64,000 bases of DNA from Antrihabitans stalagmiti (GTDB lineage: Bacteria; Actinomycetota; Actinomycetes; Mycobacteriales; Mycobacteriaceae): contig NZ_JAEMNV010000001.1 of NCBI RefSeq assembly GCF_016482825.1, positions 806,001-870,000 of the forward strand, written 5' to 3'. The notes under the pieces were generated by a model. That model was not told the DNA's origin and did not search any database. It was given only the letters and a program-made list of their open reading frames with translations. The translations under genes were made by a program, and so were the position numbers. This document shows positions 45,182-55,094 of the stretch, piece by piece (position 1 is the first letter of the stretch; the number at the start of each line of letters is the position of its first letter).

Positions 45182-46314
45182 GCCGACCACGGGTGGTCGT
45201 CGCCGGTCTCGGCGACAGCGGTCTGCTGACGGCAATCCGGCTGGCTCGGCACGCCGACGTCGTCGGCATCTCTTCGAAGCCGGGCTTGGTGAGCGGGCAG
45301 GAACTCGGTAGTCGGCTGAGCCGACCCGACGTGTGGTCCGTCGACTATCGGATCGCGTTCGACAGATTCCGCCGGCTGGATTCGGTTCGGACGCTCCACG
45401 GCATGCTCATCGGTGTCGATCTCGTCGGACACACTGTTACCGTTCAGCTTTCGGATGGGAAGCTCGTCGACGAGCCCTTCGACGTTCTTGTCGTTTCGAC
45501 CGGCGTGACCAACGGGTTCTGGCGTACCTCCGACCTGCAAACCACTGCCGACATCGACGCGGATCTGCGGGTCGCGCACGAGCGTCTCGCATCGGCGTCG
45601 TCGGTCGTGATCGTCGGCGGTGGGGCGGCGGCGGTGAGCAGTGCCGCCAACATCGCCGGAGCCTCGCCGGCCACTCGCGTCGATCTCTACTTTCCAGGCG
45701 CTCGTGCACTCCCCCTTCATCATCCGCGAGTGTGGCGCACCGTCGAACGTCGCCTACGTGTACTCGGCGTCGGCGTGCACCCGAACCATCGCGCTGTGGT
45801 CCCTGCAGGATTCACCTTCGATCGAATCACCGACGAAACCATCGAATGGGTCGGCGGTCAGCCTGCCGTTACCGCCGACGCTGTGCTCTGGGCGATCGGT
45901 CGGGTGCGGCCGAACACCGATTGGCTGCCCGCCGAATTGTTGGACGACGGCGGGTTCGTTCGCGTGGCACCCGACCTGCACCTGCCGGGGAACCCTCGGG
46001 TATTCGCGATCGGTGATGTCGCAGCAACCGATCCGCTGCGCTCCTCGGCGCGCAACAGAGCGGATCGGCTGCTGGCACACAACATTCGCGCAGAACTCGC
46101 CGGACGACCGTTGCGCGATTACCGTCCGCCGCGGCGGCGCTGGGGTTCGGTGCTCGGCACACAGCCGGATGGTCTGCAGGTGTTCGCCCCGAACGGCCGC
46201 GCATTTCGGATCCCGCCGTGGGCGGTCCAGCGCATCTTGCGGCCGCTGATCGTTCGGCGCGGCATCTACCTAGGAGTCCGCAGATTCCCTAGGGAGCCGC
46301 ACGCCACAACATAG
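45178..46314 (+). CDS. NAD(P)/FAD-dependent oxidoreductase (NDH-2/AIF-like)
   Basis: 378 residues. First dinucleotide motif VVVAGLGDSGLLTAIRLA (about 6-23), second VVIVGGGAAAVSSAANIAG (about 142-160), and FAD-binding VFAIGDVAATDP near 276. The layout matches type II NADH dehydrogenases and AIF-like reductases, but the C-terminal membrane-anchoring helix of NDH-2 is not obvious. It is co-translated with the DUF1295 membrane protein, to which it may pass electrons. Confidence 0.85.
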   Translation: MSRPRVVVAGLGDSGLLTAIRLARHADVVGISSKPGLVSGQELGSRLSRPDVWSVDYRIAFDRFRRLDSVRTLHGMLIGVDLVGHTVTVQLSDGKLVDEPFDVLVVSTGVTNGFWRTSDLQTTADIDADLRVAHERLASASSVVIVGGGAAAVSSAANIAGASPATRVDLYFPGARALPLHHPRVWRTVERRLRVLGVGVHPNHRAVVPAGFTFDRITDETIEWVGGQPAVTADAVLWAIGRVRPNTDWLPAELLDDGGFVRVAPDLHLPGNPRVFAIGDVAATDPLRSSARNRADRLLAHNIRAELAGRPLRDYRPPRRRWGSVLGTQPDGLQVFAPNGRAFRIPPWAVQRILRPLIVRRGIYLGVRRFPREPHATT

Positions 46315-46409
46315 GTGGCCGCTGCCGATGTCGCCGCAGTGCCGTTGCGCCACAGTGAAAGTAACCGGCAAAAGGTGTGCCGGGCCGACACGAAGGAACA
46401 ACGAGCGCC

Positions 46410-46928
46410 ATGCCCGAGATTCTCCGCCCATTCGTCATCATGATGCTGGTGCTGACCGAAGTCGCCCTGTGGCAGTGGCGCGTGATCCTCACCGGTCGGG
46501 GCCACAAAAGCTTTCCAGCTGCACTGGGCGTGCTCGGATCCCTGCTGCAAGTCACTGCGATCGCGCAAGTCGTCACCAACCTCGACGACCCACTGACCGT
46601 CGGCGCCTACGCAATCGGCGTCGGCGGCGGTGTCCTCATCGGCGTCACTGCAGGAACCAAGTTCTCGTCCGAGGTCGTCGAAGTGAAGCTGGTGACGACG
46701 AAAGCGCAGCTCGGAGCTGCACTGCGACTGCGAGGCTGGCCTGTGATCACCTACGACGGACAGGGCAATGCCGGTGCGGTGCAGGTACTTCAGATCATCG
46801 TGCCCGGACGCCGCCGCGCGGCGCTGCTCGGCGATCTCGAGGAACTGGCGCCGCGCGCGTTCTGGACCATAGAAGACGTCCGACCATCCGCCGAGGCAGG
46901 CTCTCCGACGGCGCTGCTCGCGGCGTGA
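46410..46928 (+). CDS. DUF5698/DUF2179 membrane protein (YebE-like)
   Basis: 172 residues from ATG 46410 (GAAGGA upstream). Three N-terminal helices (about 4-75), then a soluble domain in which LRLRGWPVITYDGQGNAGAV and IIVPGRRRAALLGDLEELAP match the DUF2179/YitT-type C-terminal domain. The family may bind a nucleotide or ligand with the soluble domain; function unknown. It is followed 51 bases later by an MFS gene on the same strand. Confidence 0.82.
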   Translation: MPEILRPFVIMMLVLTEVALWQWRVILTGRGHKSFPAALGVLGSLLQVTAIAQVVTNLDDPLTVGAYAIGVGGGVLIGVTAGTKFSSEVVEVKLVTTKAQLGAALRLRGWPVITYDGQGNAGAVQVLQIIVPGRRRAALLGDLEELAPRAFWTIEDVRPSAEAGSPTALLAA

Positions 46929-46979
46929 CGCTCGGCAAACCGCCCCGTCCGGAGCCCGCGCCGGATACCGTGTTTCGTC

Positions 46980-48323
46980 ATGGCCGCTGAACACGACGGG
47001 TCTGCGGTTTCGTCCGATACGAACGTCACGCCGTTCCGTCGACTCCCCCACGTGCGCAGCCTCATTGCCGCAGAGGTGTGCTCCGCGGTCGGCTCGACGA
47101 TGGCCGTGCTCGCAGTCGCGTTCCTGTCGTACAACGATTCGAAGTCCGTCATCCACACCGTGCTCGTATCGGCTGCGTTCAGCTTGCCGACCGCATTGCT
47201 CGGCACCTTCGCCGGTCGAGTGGCCGCCAAATCGGGTCACAGTCGAATCCTGTTGCTGTGCACCCTGGTCAAGCTCGTCCTGTACGTCGTCCTTGCCGGG
47301 TTGGCCTTCGTCGACGAGTTGTCGATCCCGCTATTGCTCGCCGCCAGCGTTCTGCTCGGCGCGGTCGCGGCCTTCGACTATCCGGCATGGATGCAGTACG
47401 AACGAGACATAGTTCCGACCGATCAACTCGACCAGGCGAACGGCTCGCTGAGCGCCTACGCGAGTGGCGCGACGTTCGTGGGCGGCATCGTCGGTGGCGT
47501 GATTCTCGGGTTCACCGGACCGTGGGCTCTGCTCCTGCTCAACGCACTCAGCTACGTCGCGTTCATCGGTGTGCTGCACAACGCCCGCCCGCCCGAACGG
47601 GATACGACCCCAGCGGACCGCGTCGGAATCCGGGCGGTCGTTCGCTACGTCAAGGGCAAGCCGGCCATTGCCATCGCATTCGTGCAGACCGCACTGTTGG
47701 GGCTGTTCGTCGCGCCGATCGCGCAACTTCTTCCCGCCATCGCCGACGCGCTGTCCGGCGGCACCAACCTTGGAATCGTCACCGGTGCTGTCGCGGTCGG
47801 CGCCATCGGCCTTGCGGCCGTGGTCGGTAGGCTGCGAAAACGGTTCAGCCGGTTGACGATTCTCTACGGCACGTTCGTGACGGCGGGTCTCGTGCTCTTT
47901 CTGCTCGGGTTGTTCGGTGACGTGCTCGACGGCGCGCCGCTGTGGTTCGTCGTCTTGCTGGCGCTCGTCCCCTTCGGTCTGCTGTTCTCCCTTGCCCAGG
48001 CCGTATTGACGGCGATCGTCCAGACGCGTGTCGACCCTTCGATGGAAGGTCCGGTGTTCGCGGTTTACGCCATCATCTACACGTTGTGTGCACCTGTCGG
48101 CGGGATCTTCCTCGGTCGATTCGCCGATCAACATGACGTATGGGGCTCATTGAAGGTTGCCGGGGTCATGGTGACGATCGCGAGCATCGCGATGTTCGTC
48201 GTACGACAGCGCCGAAGCCGGGTCGAACCCGTCGCGATCCGACCCCAGAACGCCCGCTTCGGGCTTTTCGACGGCATGCTCCGCGGCCACCTGCTGAACC
48301 TCAACCACGATCGAGATCGCTAG
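46980..48323 (+). CDS. MFS transporter, EntS/DHA3-like
   Basis: 447 residues with about eleven to twelve helices. The features FDYPAWMQYERDIVPTDQLD and LDQANGSLSAYASGATF resemble the DHA3/enterobactin-exporter branch (MFS_3). The substrate is unknown. It ends convergently on glpD with a four-base overlap. No regulator gene is adjacent. Confidence 0.87.
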   Translation: MAAEHDGSAVSSDTNVTPFRRLPHVRSLIAAEVCSAVGSTMAVLAVAFLSYNDSKSVIHTVLVSAAFSLPTALLGTFAGRVAAKSGHSRILLLCTLVKLVLYVVLAGLAFVDELSIPLLLAASVLLGAVAAFDYPAWMQYERDIVPTDQLDQANGSLSAYASGATFVGGIVGGVILGFTGPWALLLLNALSYVAFIGVLHNARPPERDTTPADRVGIRAVVRYVKGKPAIAIAFVQTALLGLFVAPIAQLLPAIADALSGGTNLGIVTGAVAVGAIGLAAVVGRLRKRFSRLTILYGTFVTAGLVLFLLGLFGDVLDGAPLWFVVLLALVPFGLLFSLAQAVLTAIVQTRVDPSMEGPVFAVYAIIYTLCAPVGGIFLGRFADQHDVWGSLKVAGVMVTIASIAMFVVRQRRSRVEPVAIRPQNARFGLFDGMLRGHLLNLNHDRDR

Positions 48324-50020
48324 GCGCCCATTCGGACGTCGGGTGCCCCCAATCGCGATGCGTCCGCCGTCAGATCGTCTGCCTGGTGTTGGGAATCGAT
48401 CTCCGCAGCGACACGCGCACCGTAGTGCTCGAGTTCGCGAGCGATATCGGCTGCGTCCCAACCCAATACAGGGGCGATCAAGTCGGCGATCTCACGCGCG
48501 GCACCGATTCCGCGATCGGGCACCTCGATCGAGATTCTGGTTCGCCGTGTCAGCACGTCCTCGAGGTGCCGCGCTCCTTCGTGGCTAGCTGCGTAATACG
48601 CTTCCGCCCGCAGGTACTCGGGCGCGGCAGCAAGCGGTGCGCTCAATTCTGGACGTTCGGCGATCAAGGCGAGCACTTCGGACATCAACGTTCCGTATCG
48701 TCCGAGCAGATGCTCGATCGTCGACACGTGCAACCCGGTCCGCTCGGCCGTGAGTTGACGAGAGTTCCATGCGCCGAGATAGCCATCGGCGCCGACCAAC
48801 GGCACCCGCTCGGTGCACGACTTCGCAACGTTGCGTTCCAGGCCATGCACAGCGGAGTCGACCGCGTCTTTCGCCATCACCCGATAGGTCGTGTACTTGC
48901 CACCGGCAATAACGGTGAGCCCGCGCACCGGGCTGGAGACGGCGTGTTCACGTGACAACTTGCTCGTCGAATCGGACTCACCTGCGAGCAACGGCCGCAG
49001 ACCGGCGTAGACGCCGACAACGTCGTCACGGGTCAGCGGATCGGCAAGCAACGCGTTGGCATGCGTGAGCAGATAGTCGATATCGGTCTCGCTCGCCGCC
49101 GGATGCGCAAGGTCCAACGCCCAGTCGGTGTCGGTCGTACCGATGATCCAGTGGCTGCCCCACGGAATGATGAACAGCAGGCTCTTTTCGGTCTGGGTGA
49201 TGATGCCGGTCGCGGAATTGATCCGATTGCGCGGAACCACCAGATGCACGCCCTTCGACGCGCGCACCTGGAATTGACCACGGCCACCGACCATTTCCTG
49301 AATTTCGTCCGTCCAGACGCCTGCGGCGTTGATGACCTGAGCCGCCCGAATATCGAACGTCTGCCCGGTCTCCAGGTCTGTCACCGTGGCTCCGACAACT
49401 CGGTCTTCCGAGCGTAGGAAGCCGACCACGCGAGTGCTGTTGGCGCACAACGCACCGAAGTCCGCCGCCGTCCGACTGAGCATCATCGTGTGCCGAGCGT
49501 CGTCGACCTGTCCCTCGTAGAACCGGACCGCGCCGCGGATCGCCGACCGCTTCCCGGACGGGAACGATTCCAAGGTTTTGCGCCTGCTGAGGTGCTTGTG
49601 ATGGCCGGGAACGCCGCGACCGGCACCCATCGCGTCGTACACCCCGATGCCGAGCCCGACATAGGCGCGATCGACCACCTTCTGCAACGGATAGATGAAA
49701 GGCACCGGGCGGGCGAGGTGCGGACACAGCGTGTTCAGCACCAGCGAGCGCTCCCGCAAAGCCTCGAACACGAGGGCGAAGTTGAACTGCTCGAGGTACC
49801 GCAGTCCACCGTGAAAGAGTTTGCTCGACCGGCTCGACGTCCCGGACGCGTAGTCACGGGCTTCGACAAGGCCGACCTTCAAACCTCGCGTAGCGGCATC
49901 GAGCGCCGCCCCTGCACCGACCACACCGCCGCCGATGACCAGGATGTCGAGTTCCTCGGAGGCGAGCCGCCGCAGGGCAGTCGAGCGTTCGGACGGACTC
50001 AACGGTTGTGCTGTGCTCAT
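48320..50020 (-). CDS. glpD: Aerobic glycerol-3-phosphate dehydrogenase
   Basis: 566 residues. FAD-binding ILVIGGGVVGAGAALDAATR (about 26-45), GLVEARDYASGTSSRSSKL and HGGLRYLEQF are the family signatures. The enzyme oxidises glycerol-3-phosphate to dihydroxyacetone phosphate at the membrane and passes electrons to the quinone pool. It is the last gene of glpF-glpK-glpD, 46 bases after glpK. Confidence 0.95.
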   Translation of the reverse strand: MSTAQPLSPSERSTALRRLASEELDILVIGGGVVGAGAALDAATRGLKVGLVEARDYASGTSSRSSKLFHGGLRYLEQFNFALVFEALRERSLVLNTLCPHLARPVPFIYPLQKVVDRAYVGLGIGVYDAMGAGRGVPGHHKHLSRRKTLESFPSGKRSAIRGAVRFYEGQVDDARHTMMLSRTAADFGALCANSTRVVGFLRSEDRVVGATVTDLETGQTFDIRAAQVINAAGVWTDEIQEMVGGRGQFQVRASKGVHLVVPRNRINSATGIITQTEKSLLFIIPWGSHWIIGTTDTDWALDLAHPAASETDIDYLLTHANALLADPLTRDDVVGVYAGLRPLLAGESDSTSKLSREHAVSSPVRGLTVIAGGKYTTYRVMAKDAVDSAVHGLERNVAKSCTERVPLVGADGYLGAWNSRQLTAERTGLHVSTIEHLLGRYGTLMSEVLALIAERPELSAPLAAAPEYLRAEAYYAASHEGARHLEDVLTRRTRISIEVPDRGIGAAREIADLIAPVLGWDAADIARELEHYGARVAAEIDSQHQADDLTADASRLGAPDVRMGA

Positions 50021-50066
50021 GATTCAACGGCCCTTCGGTTCGTGCGGTCAGGATTTCGTAGATCGA

Positions 50067-51581
50067 TCATTCGACGTCGACCCAGTCGAGCGAGCGTGTG
50101 ACGGCCTTCTTCCAGCCTGCGTACGCGGCTGTGCGCTGCTCTTCGGTCCACTCGGGAGTCCATCGATGGGACTCGTTCCAGTTCTCGCGCAGTTCGTCGG
50201 TGTTCTTCCAGAAGCCGACTGCCAGGCCTGCCGCATAGGCGGCTCCGAGCGCGGTGGTCTCTGCGACGATCGGACGACTGACCGGAACACCGAGGATGTC
50301 GGCCTGCATCTGCATGCAGAGGTTGTTGGCGGTGACTCCGCCGTCGACCTTCAATACTTCGACATGGACGCCGGAGTCGGCTTCCATCGCCTCGGAGACG
50401 TCGCGACTCTGATAGCAGATCGCCTCGAGGGTCGCACGAGCGATATGAGCGTTGGAGTTGTAGCGACTCAGTCCGACGATGGCACCGCGTGCGTCACTAC
50501 GCCAATAGGGTGCGAACAAGCCCGAGAACGCGGGCACGAAATAGACGCCGCCGTTGTCGTCGACTCGCCGAGCCAACGATTCGACCTCGGCAGCGCCGGC
50601 GATGATGCCCAACTGATCGCGCAACCACTGCACGGCCGATCCGGTGACCGCGATCGATCCTTCGAGCGCGTAAACCGGTGCGTCCGTGCCGAATTGATAG
50701 CAAACCGTGGTCAGCAGGCCATTTTTGCTTCGGACCAGTTCGGTACCGGTGTTGAGCAGCAGGAAGTTTCCGGTCCCGTAGGTGTTCTTCGCTTCGCCCG
50801 GTGCGAAGCAGACCTGCCCGAACATGGCTGCCTGCTGATCCCCGAGATCGCCGGTCAGCGGAATTCCGCCGTACGCCAAGGACTTCGAGGTCACTCCGTA
50901 CCCCGAGGGATCCGACGACGGCCGGATCTGCGGCAACATCTGGCGCGGGATATCGAAGAAGCCGAGCAACTCGTCGTCCCAGTCGAGCGTCTCCAGGTTC
51001 ATCAACATGGTTCGACTGGCATTGGTGACATCGGTGACGTGGACGCCGCCGTCCGGTCCGCCGGTGAGGTTCCACAGCAGCCACGAGTCCGTGTTGCCGA
51101 AGAGGGCGTCACCGCTGTCGGCATCCGCACGGGCGCCGGGAACGTTCTCCAAGATCCATTGGATCTTGCCGCCGGAGAAGTAGGTCGCGGGTGGCAGTCC
51201 TGCCTTCTCACGGATGACATCTCCTCGACCGTCGCGGTCGAGCGCGCTCGCGATCTTGTCGGTCCTCGTGTCCTGCCACACGATCGCGTTGTAGTACGGG
51301 CGACCGGTTTTTCGGTTCCACACGACGGTCGTCTCACGCTGGTTGGTGACACCCATCGCGGCGAGGTCGCTCGGCTGCAGCAGCGCGCTGTTGAGCGCGG
51401 TCTGCACGACCGAGGTCGACCGTTCCCAGATCTCGACGGGGTTGTGTTCGACCCAGCCCGGCCTCGGCATGATCTGCTCGTGTTCGAGTTGGTGTTTGCT
51501 CACCTCGTTCCCCGCGTGGTCGAAGATCATAAATCGTGTGCTCGTCGTACCTTGATCGATGGCACCTACGTAATCAGCCAT
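50067..51581 (-). CDS. glpK: Glycerol kinase (copy 1)
   Basis: 504 residues, standard length. FGGY motifs: [16 protein letters not shown] at the N-terminus, [11 protein letters not shown]-type block ([18 protein letters not shown]), and [20 protein letters not shown] near the C-terminus. It phosphorylates glycerol. The ATG has AGGAG six bases upstream; the frame extends upstream into the glpF gap without a good start. It lies 23 bases after glpF. A clearly distinct second copy is at 53.5 kb. Confidence 0.96.
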   Translation of the reverse strand: MADYVGAIDQGTTSTRFMIFDHAGNEVSKHQLEHEQIMPRPGWVEHNPVEIWERSTSVVQTALNSALLQPSDLAAMGVTNQRETTVVWNRKTGRPYYNAIVWQDTRTDKIASALDRDGRGDVIREKAGLPPATYFSGGKIQWILENVPGARADADSGDALFGNTDSWLLWNLTGGPDGGVHVTDVTNASRTMLMNLETLDWDDELLGFFDIPRQMLPQIRPSSDPSGYGVTSKSLAYGGIPLTGDLGDQQAAMFGQVCFAPGEAKNTYGTGNFLLLNTGTELVRSKNGLLTTVCYQFGTDAPVYALEGSIAVTGSAVQWLRDQLGIIAGAAEVESLARRVDDNGGVYFVPAFSGLFAPYWRSDARGAIVGLSRYNSNAHIARATLEAICYQSRDVSEAMEADSGVHVEVLKVDGGVTANNLCMQMQADILGVPVSRPIVAETTALGAAYAAGLAVGFWKNTDELRENWNESHRWTPEWTEEQRTAAYAGWKKAVTRSLDWVDVE

Positions 51582-51604
51582 GACTACTCCTAAAGGTCTG
51601 TGGT

Positions 51605-52450
51605 CTAACGGGATTGAGCGGGCTCGTCCGACTTCGACGGTTTCGGCAGGAAGCGGGCGATACCGAATTTGTACATGGCGCCACCGATCACACCACCGAT
51701 GAGCGGGCCGATGATCGGAACCCAGAAATAGAAGTTCCCGTACTGGTCTCGCCACGCAGTCCCGTACCCCGTCAGGTACGACGCCAGCCGAGGCCCGAAA
51801 TCGCGAGCGGGGTTGATTGCGTATCCGGCGTCCGTACCCCATGCCATTCCGATACCCACGACGACAAGCCCGATGATCAACGGGGTGAGGTTCGCGAACT
51901 CCACAGAATTGCGTGCGTCGGTGATCACGAAGATGAGAAAGACCAGGATCGCGGTACCGATGATCTGATCGCGGAGCGCGCCGAACTCACTCACCGGCAG
52001 CAAGCCGTTGCCGGGAAGTGTGGAAAACACACTCTGACTCTTGATGGTGTGTCCAGGGTCCACAAGCGCGAGAGCTTCCGAATAGTTCCATCTGACCAGC
52101 AGGGCCGCGATGAATGCGCCGGCAGTCTGCGCGGCGATGTACGGCGCCACCTTTCGCCAGGAGAACCCTTGAAACAGTGCGAGCGCAACAGTTACCGCGG
52201 GGTTGAGGTGTGCTCCGCTGACACGCGCCGCAACGTAGATGCCCAGCGTCACTCCGAATCCCCATGCCCACGCGATGCTGTCGTGATCACCGAGTCCGCC
52301 TGCGACGACCTGCGCGACGACACCGACGCCGAACAACACGAGGATCAAGGTGCCGAAGAATTCGGCCGCGACTTCACCCGCGATCGGAGGAATTCGCCTC
52401 TTCGTCGACGGCAGGTCGACATCTGTCGGGTCGACGACGGTTGCGGTCAT
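51605..52450 (-). CDS. glpF: Glycerol uptake facilitator (aquaglyceroporin)
   Basis: 281 residues with six membrane helices and two half-helices. Both NPA boxes are present: [13 protein letters not shown] and [10 protein letters not shown]; the Asp after the second NPAR is diagnostic of glycerol-conducting members. It lets glycerol diffuse through the inner membrane. Its ATG overlaps the stop of a 21-codon open frame (ATGA), so expression may depend on that small frame. Confidence 0.95.
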   Translation of the reverse strand: MTATVVDPTDVDLPSTKRRIPPIAGEVAAEFFGTLILVLFGVGVVAQVVAGGLGDHDSIAWAWGFGVTLGIYVAARVSGAHLNPAVTVALALFQGFSWRKVAPYIAAQTAGAFIAALLVRWNYSEALALVDPGHTIKSQSVFSTLPGNGLLPVSEFGALRDQIIGTAILVFLIFVITDARNSVEFANLTPLIIGLVVVGIGMAWGTDAGYAINPARDFGPRLASYLTGYGTAWRDQYGNFYFWVPIIGPLIGGVIGGAMYKFGIARFLPKPSKSDEPAQSR

Positions 52451-52512
52451 TTGGTGCCCCCAGCCTGTGGGCTGGTGAGATGTCGATCTTTGCCGCCGAT
52501 GTTGTCGGCCAT
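52447..52512 (-). CDS. 21-residue leader open frame overlapping glpF
   Basis: ATG at 52512 with AAGGGGAC upstream, 21 codons starting MADNIGGKDRHL, stop TGA overlapping the glpF ATG (ATGA). It has its own ribosome site, while glpF has no clear one right before its ATG. It may be a real microprotein or a leader that couples glpF translation. Only the sequence geometry supports it. Confidence 0.5.
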   Translation of the reverse strand: MADNIGGKDRHLTSPQAGGTK

Positions 52513-52652
52513 GGTCTGTCCCCTTGGTTGCGAGAAACGGTCGACCCGATAGTTGTGAATCGAGTCGCGATCGCCCTGCCGGTGTGACCTGGGTCTCCAA
52601 TAGGACGTGAACCGGACGTTATTGGCTCGCGGCTCACCCGCCAACCGCCCGC

Positions 52653-52694
52653 GTTCGGCATTGTCGAACACCGTGCCGTTCGACAATGCCGAAC
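52653..52694. promoter_or_regulatory. Double palindromic operator between glpF and the IclR gene
   Basis: A perfect 17-bp inverted repeat (52653-52669 and 52678-52694) separated by eight bases. Each arm is itself a palindrome of form GTTCG-N7-CGAAC. This would fit two IclR dimers bound side by side. It lies 30 bases before the IclR start and about 140 bases before the glpF leader, so it can control both directions, including the regulator itself. Confidence 0.82.
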
Positions 52695-52723
52695 GATGCG
52701 AGCGGCCCATGTAGCCTGGGAAA

Positions 52724-53494
52724 ATGCCGGGATCGGTGCAATCTGTGGAACGCGCGGCTGCCATCCTGCGCCTGTTGGCCGAAGACGCGGAGCCTGTCGC
52801 ACTGAGCCGCATCGCGGAAACTCTCGGTCTCGCGAAAGGAACTGCGCACGGTCTGCTGCAGACTCTGGTGTCGGTGGGATTCGCCGAACAAGCGCCCCAA
52901 TCCACGGGCTATCGCATAGCTCCTGCGCTCTTCAGACTCGGCGCGTCGCGGATCGACCTCAACGAACTTCGTTCGCGGGCAATCAACTGGACGGACGCGT
53001 TGGCAGCGCGGTCCGGCGCGGCGACCAGGGTTGTGGCGTACCGCGACGGTCGAGTGGTGACAGTCCACGACGTCTTCAGGCCGGACGGACCCGCAACGGT
53101 CACCACGGACGACTCGGAAGTCCCCCTGCACACGACCGCCCTCGGCAAGATTCTGCTCGCACACGACCCGGGTGCATACCGCAGTATCGATGCGATCAAC
53201 TTGGACAGCTTGACCTTTCACACCATCACGAACAGGGTTCAGCTCGACCGCGAACTCGCGAGGGTGCGCGACGAAGGCTGGGCAACCGAGGTCGACGAAT
53301 GCGAACCCGACAGGGCTGCCATTGCAGCTCCCATCCGCGACAAGGGTGGATCGGTAGTCGCCGCGGTCGGCGTCCACGGCAGACCCGAACAGATCTGTGA
53401 CACCCGCGGCCGTCCGCGTCAGGTACTGATCGCCCACGTTGTTCGCGCCGGACGCTCGATCTCACGCGAACTAGGTCACGGAAGAAGCCGGTGA
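52724..53494 (+). CDS. IclR-family regulator of glycerol genes (GylR-like)
   Basis: 256 residues. N-terminal winged helix (ALSRIAETLGLAKGTAHGLL, about 26-45) and the C-terminal IclR effector domain (LHTTALGKILLAHDP and DECEPDRAAIAAPIRDKGG). Streptomyces GylR and mycobacterial homologues control glp operons in response to glycerol-3-phosphate. Here it lies divergent from glpF and overlaps glpK2 by four bases (GTGA). Binding to the double palindrome just upstream is inferred. Confidence 0.93.
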   Translation: MPGSVQSVERAAAILRLLAEDAEPVALSRIAETLGLAKGTAHGLLQTLVSVGFAEQAPQSTGYRIAPALFRLGASRIDLNELRSRAINWTDALAARSGAATRVVAYRDGRVVTVHDVFRPDGPATVTTDDSEVPLHTTALGKILLAHDPGAYRSIDAINLDSLTFHTITNRVQLDRELARVRDEGWATEVDECEPDRAAIAAPIRDKGGSVVAAVGVHGRPEQICDTRGRPRQVLIAHVVRAGRSISRELGHGRSR

Positions 53495-55026
53495 CCCAGC
53501 GCTACGTGGCCGCGCTCGACCAGGGGACGACGTCGAGTCGTTGCATGATCTTCGACCGCCAGGGCCGCATGATCGCGATATCGCAACGCGCGCACGAACA
53601 GTTCTTCCCGCGTCCCGGGTGGGTCGAGCACGACGCCGAGCAGATTTGGCAGACGGTCCGCGCCATCCTGCCCGAGGCGATCGCCGACGCGGACATCGAG
53701 CCAAGTCAGGTCGTCGGGATCGGACTCACCAACCAGCGCGAGACAACCGTCCTGTGGGACAGACACACGGGGCGACCGGTGCACCGCGCCATCGTGTGGC
53801 AGGACACACGCACCGCAGACATTGTGAACACGATCGCAGCAGAGACCGACGTCGCCGACCTGACCGCACGCACCGGCCTGCCGTTGTCGACCTACTTCTC
53901 GGGTCCGCGATTGCGCTGGTTGTTCGAGAACGACCCCAGCCTTCGACCGCGAGCAGAACGTGGCGACATCCTGTTCGGAACCATCGACACCTGGTTGCTG
54001 TGGAACCTCACGGGTGGGGTGAACGGGGGTGTGCATGCCACCGACGCGACCAATGCAAGTCGCACGATGCTCATGAACGTGGCGACCCTCGACTGGGACG
54101 ACGAACTGCTGGCAACCTTCGACGTTCCTCGAAAGATGCTGCCTCGGATACGGTCCACCGTCGCGAGGTTCGGCACCACGAAGGACCCGGTGAACGGCAT
54201 CGCCATCACGGCCATGATCGGCGACCAGCAAGCTGCGCTGTTCGGACAGACCGCATTCGACGCCGGTGCCGCGAAATGCACTTTCGGCACAGGCAGCTTC
54301 TTGCTCCTCAACACGGGCACCAAGGCCGTGCGCTCGAACAACGGACTGATCACGACGGTCGCGTACGCCATCGAAGGCGAGCCACCGGTGTATGCGCTCG
54401 AAGGTTCGGTCGCTATCGCAGGGGCACTTGTCGATTGGTGTCGCACGACGCTCGGACTCATTCGAACCTCGCCCGAGATCGAGACGGTCGCACGCACCGT
54501 CACCGACAACGGCGGCTGCTACATCGTGCCTGCGTTCTCGGGGCTGCTGTCACCCCATTGGGACAACGCCGCACAGGGGTTGGTCGTCGGCCTGACCGGC
54601 TACACGAGCAGAGGGCATATCGCGCGAGCGATCCTCGAAGCAACTGCCTTCCAAACGTGCGATGTCGTAGGTGCCATGAACTCGGATGCAGGCTTGGATG
54701 TTCGATCGCTCGCGGTCGACGGCGGCATGACCTCGAACAACCTGCTGATGCAGACGGTGTCGGATCTGCTCGACATTCCGGTACTGCGGCCGATGATGAG
54801 CGAGACGGTGGCACTGGGGGCCGCCTATGCGGCCGGACTCGGCGCTGGATACTGGCCGGACAAGGCGGTGCTTCGACAGAACTGGCAACTCGCCGCGGAG
54901 TGGCGTCCGACCATGTCCGCCGAGCGTCGGGCCACCGAGTTGGGACGCTGGCGCCGAGCGATCCGCCTGGCAAGCGAGTGGGGAATCCCACCCTCTGGCG
55001 AATCACCTACAGCGACGTTTACGTGA
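53491..55026 (+). CDS. glpK2: Glycerol kinase (copy 2)
   Basis: 511 residues, FGGY family, with [37 protein letters not shown] and LAVDGGMTSNNLLMQTVSDL. It is co-translated with the IclR regulator (GTG overlaps the stop). It differs from copy 1 along its whole length, so it is not a recent duplicate. It may serve another polyol or a different expression regime. No dehydrogenase follows it. Confidence 0.92.
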   Translation: MTQRYVAALDQGTTSSRCMIFDRQGRMIAISQRAHEQFFPRPGWVEHDAEQIWQTVRAILPEAIADADIEPSQVVGIGLTNQRETTVLWDRHTGRPVHRAIVWQDTRTADIVNTIAAETDVADLTARTGLPLSTYFSGPRLRWLFENDPSLRPRAERGDILFGTIDTWLLWNLTGGVNGGVHATDATNASRTMLMNVATLDWDDELLATFDVPRKMLPRIRSTVARFGTTKDPVNGIAITAMIGDQQAALFGQTAFDAGAAKCTFGTGSFLLLNTGTKAVRSNNGLITTVAYAIEGEPPVYALEGSVAIAGALVDWCRTTLGLIRTSPEIETVARTVTDNGGCYIVPAFSGLLSPHWDNAAQGLVVGLTGYTSRGHIARAILEATAFQTCDVVGAMNSDAGLDVRSLAVDGGMTSNNLLMQTVSDLLDIPVLRPMMSETVALGAAYAAGLGAGYWPDKAVLRQNWQLAAEWRPTMSAERRATELGRWRRAIRLASEWGIPPSGESPTATFT

Positions 55027-55094
55027 CAGTCAGGCCTCGATTTTGTAACGTGGGCGGATCGTCCTTCCAAAAGAGAAAGCAGTGAGTCGGTAAA

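Noticed and set aside
50067-55026. glpK duplication as an assembly artefact
   Set aside because: The two kinases differ in sequence along their whole length and have different overlaps with neighbours.
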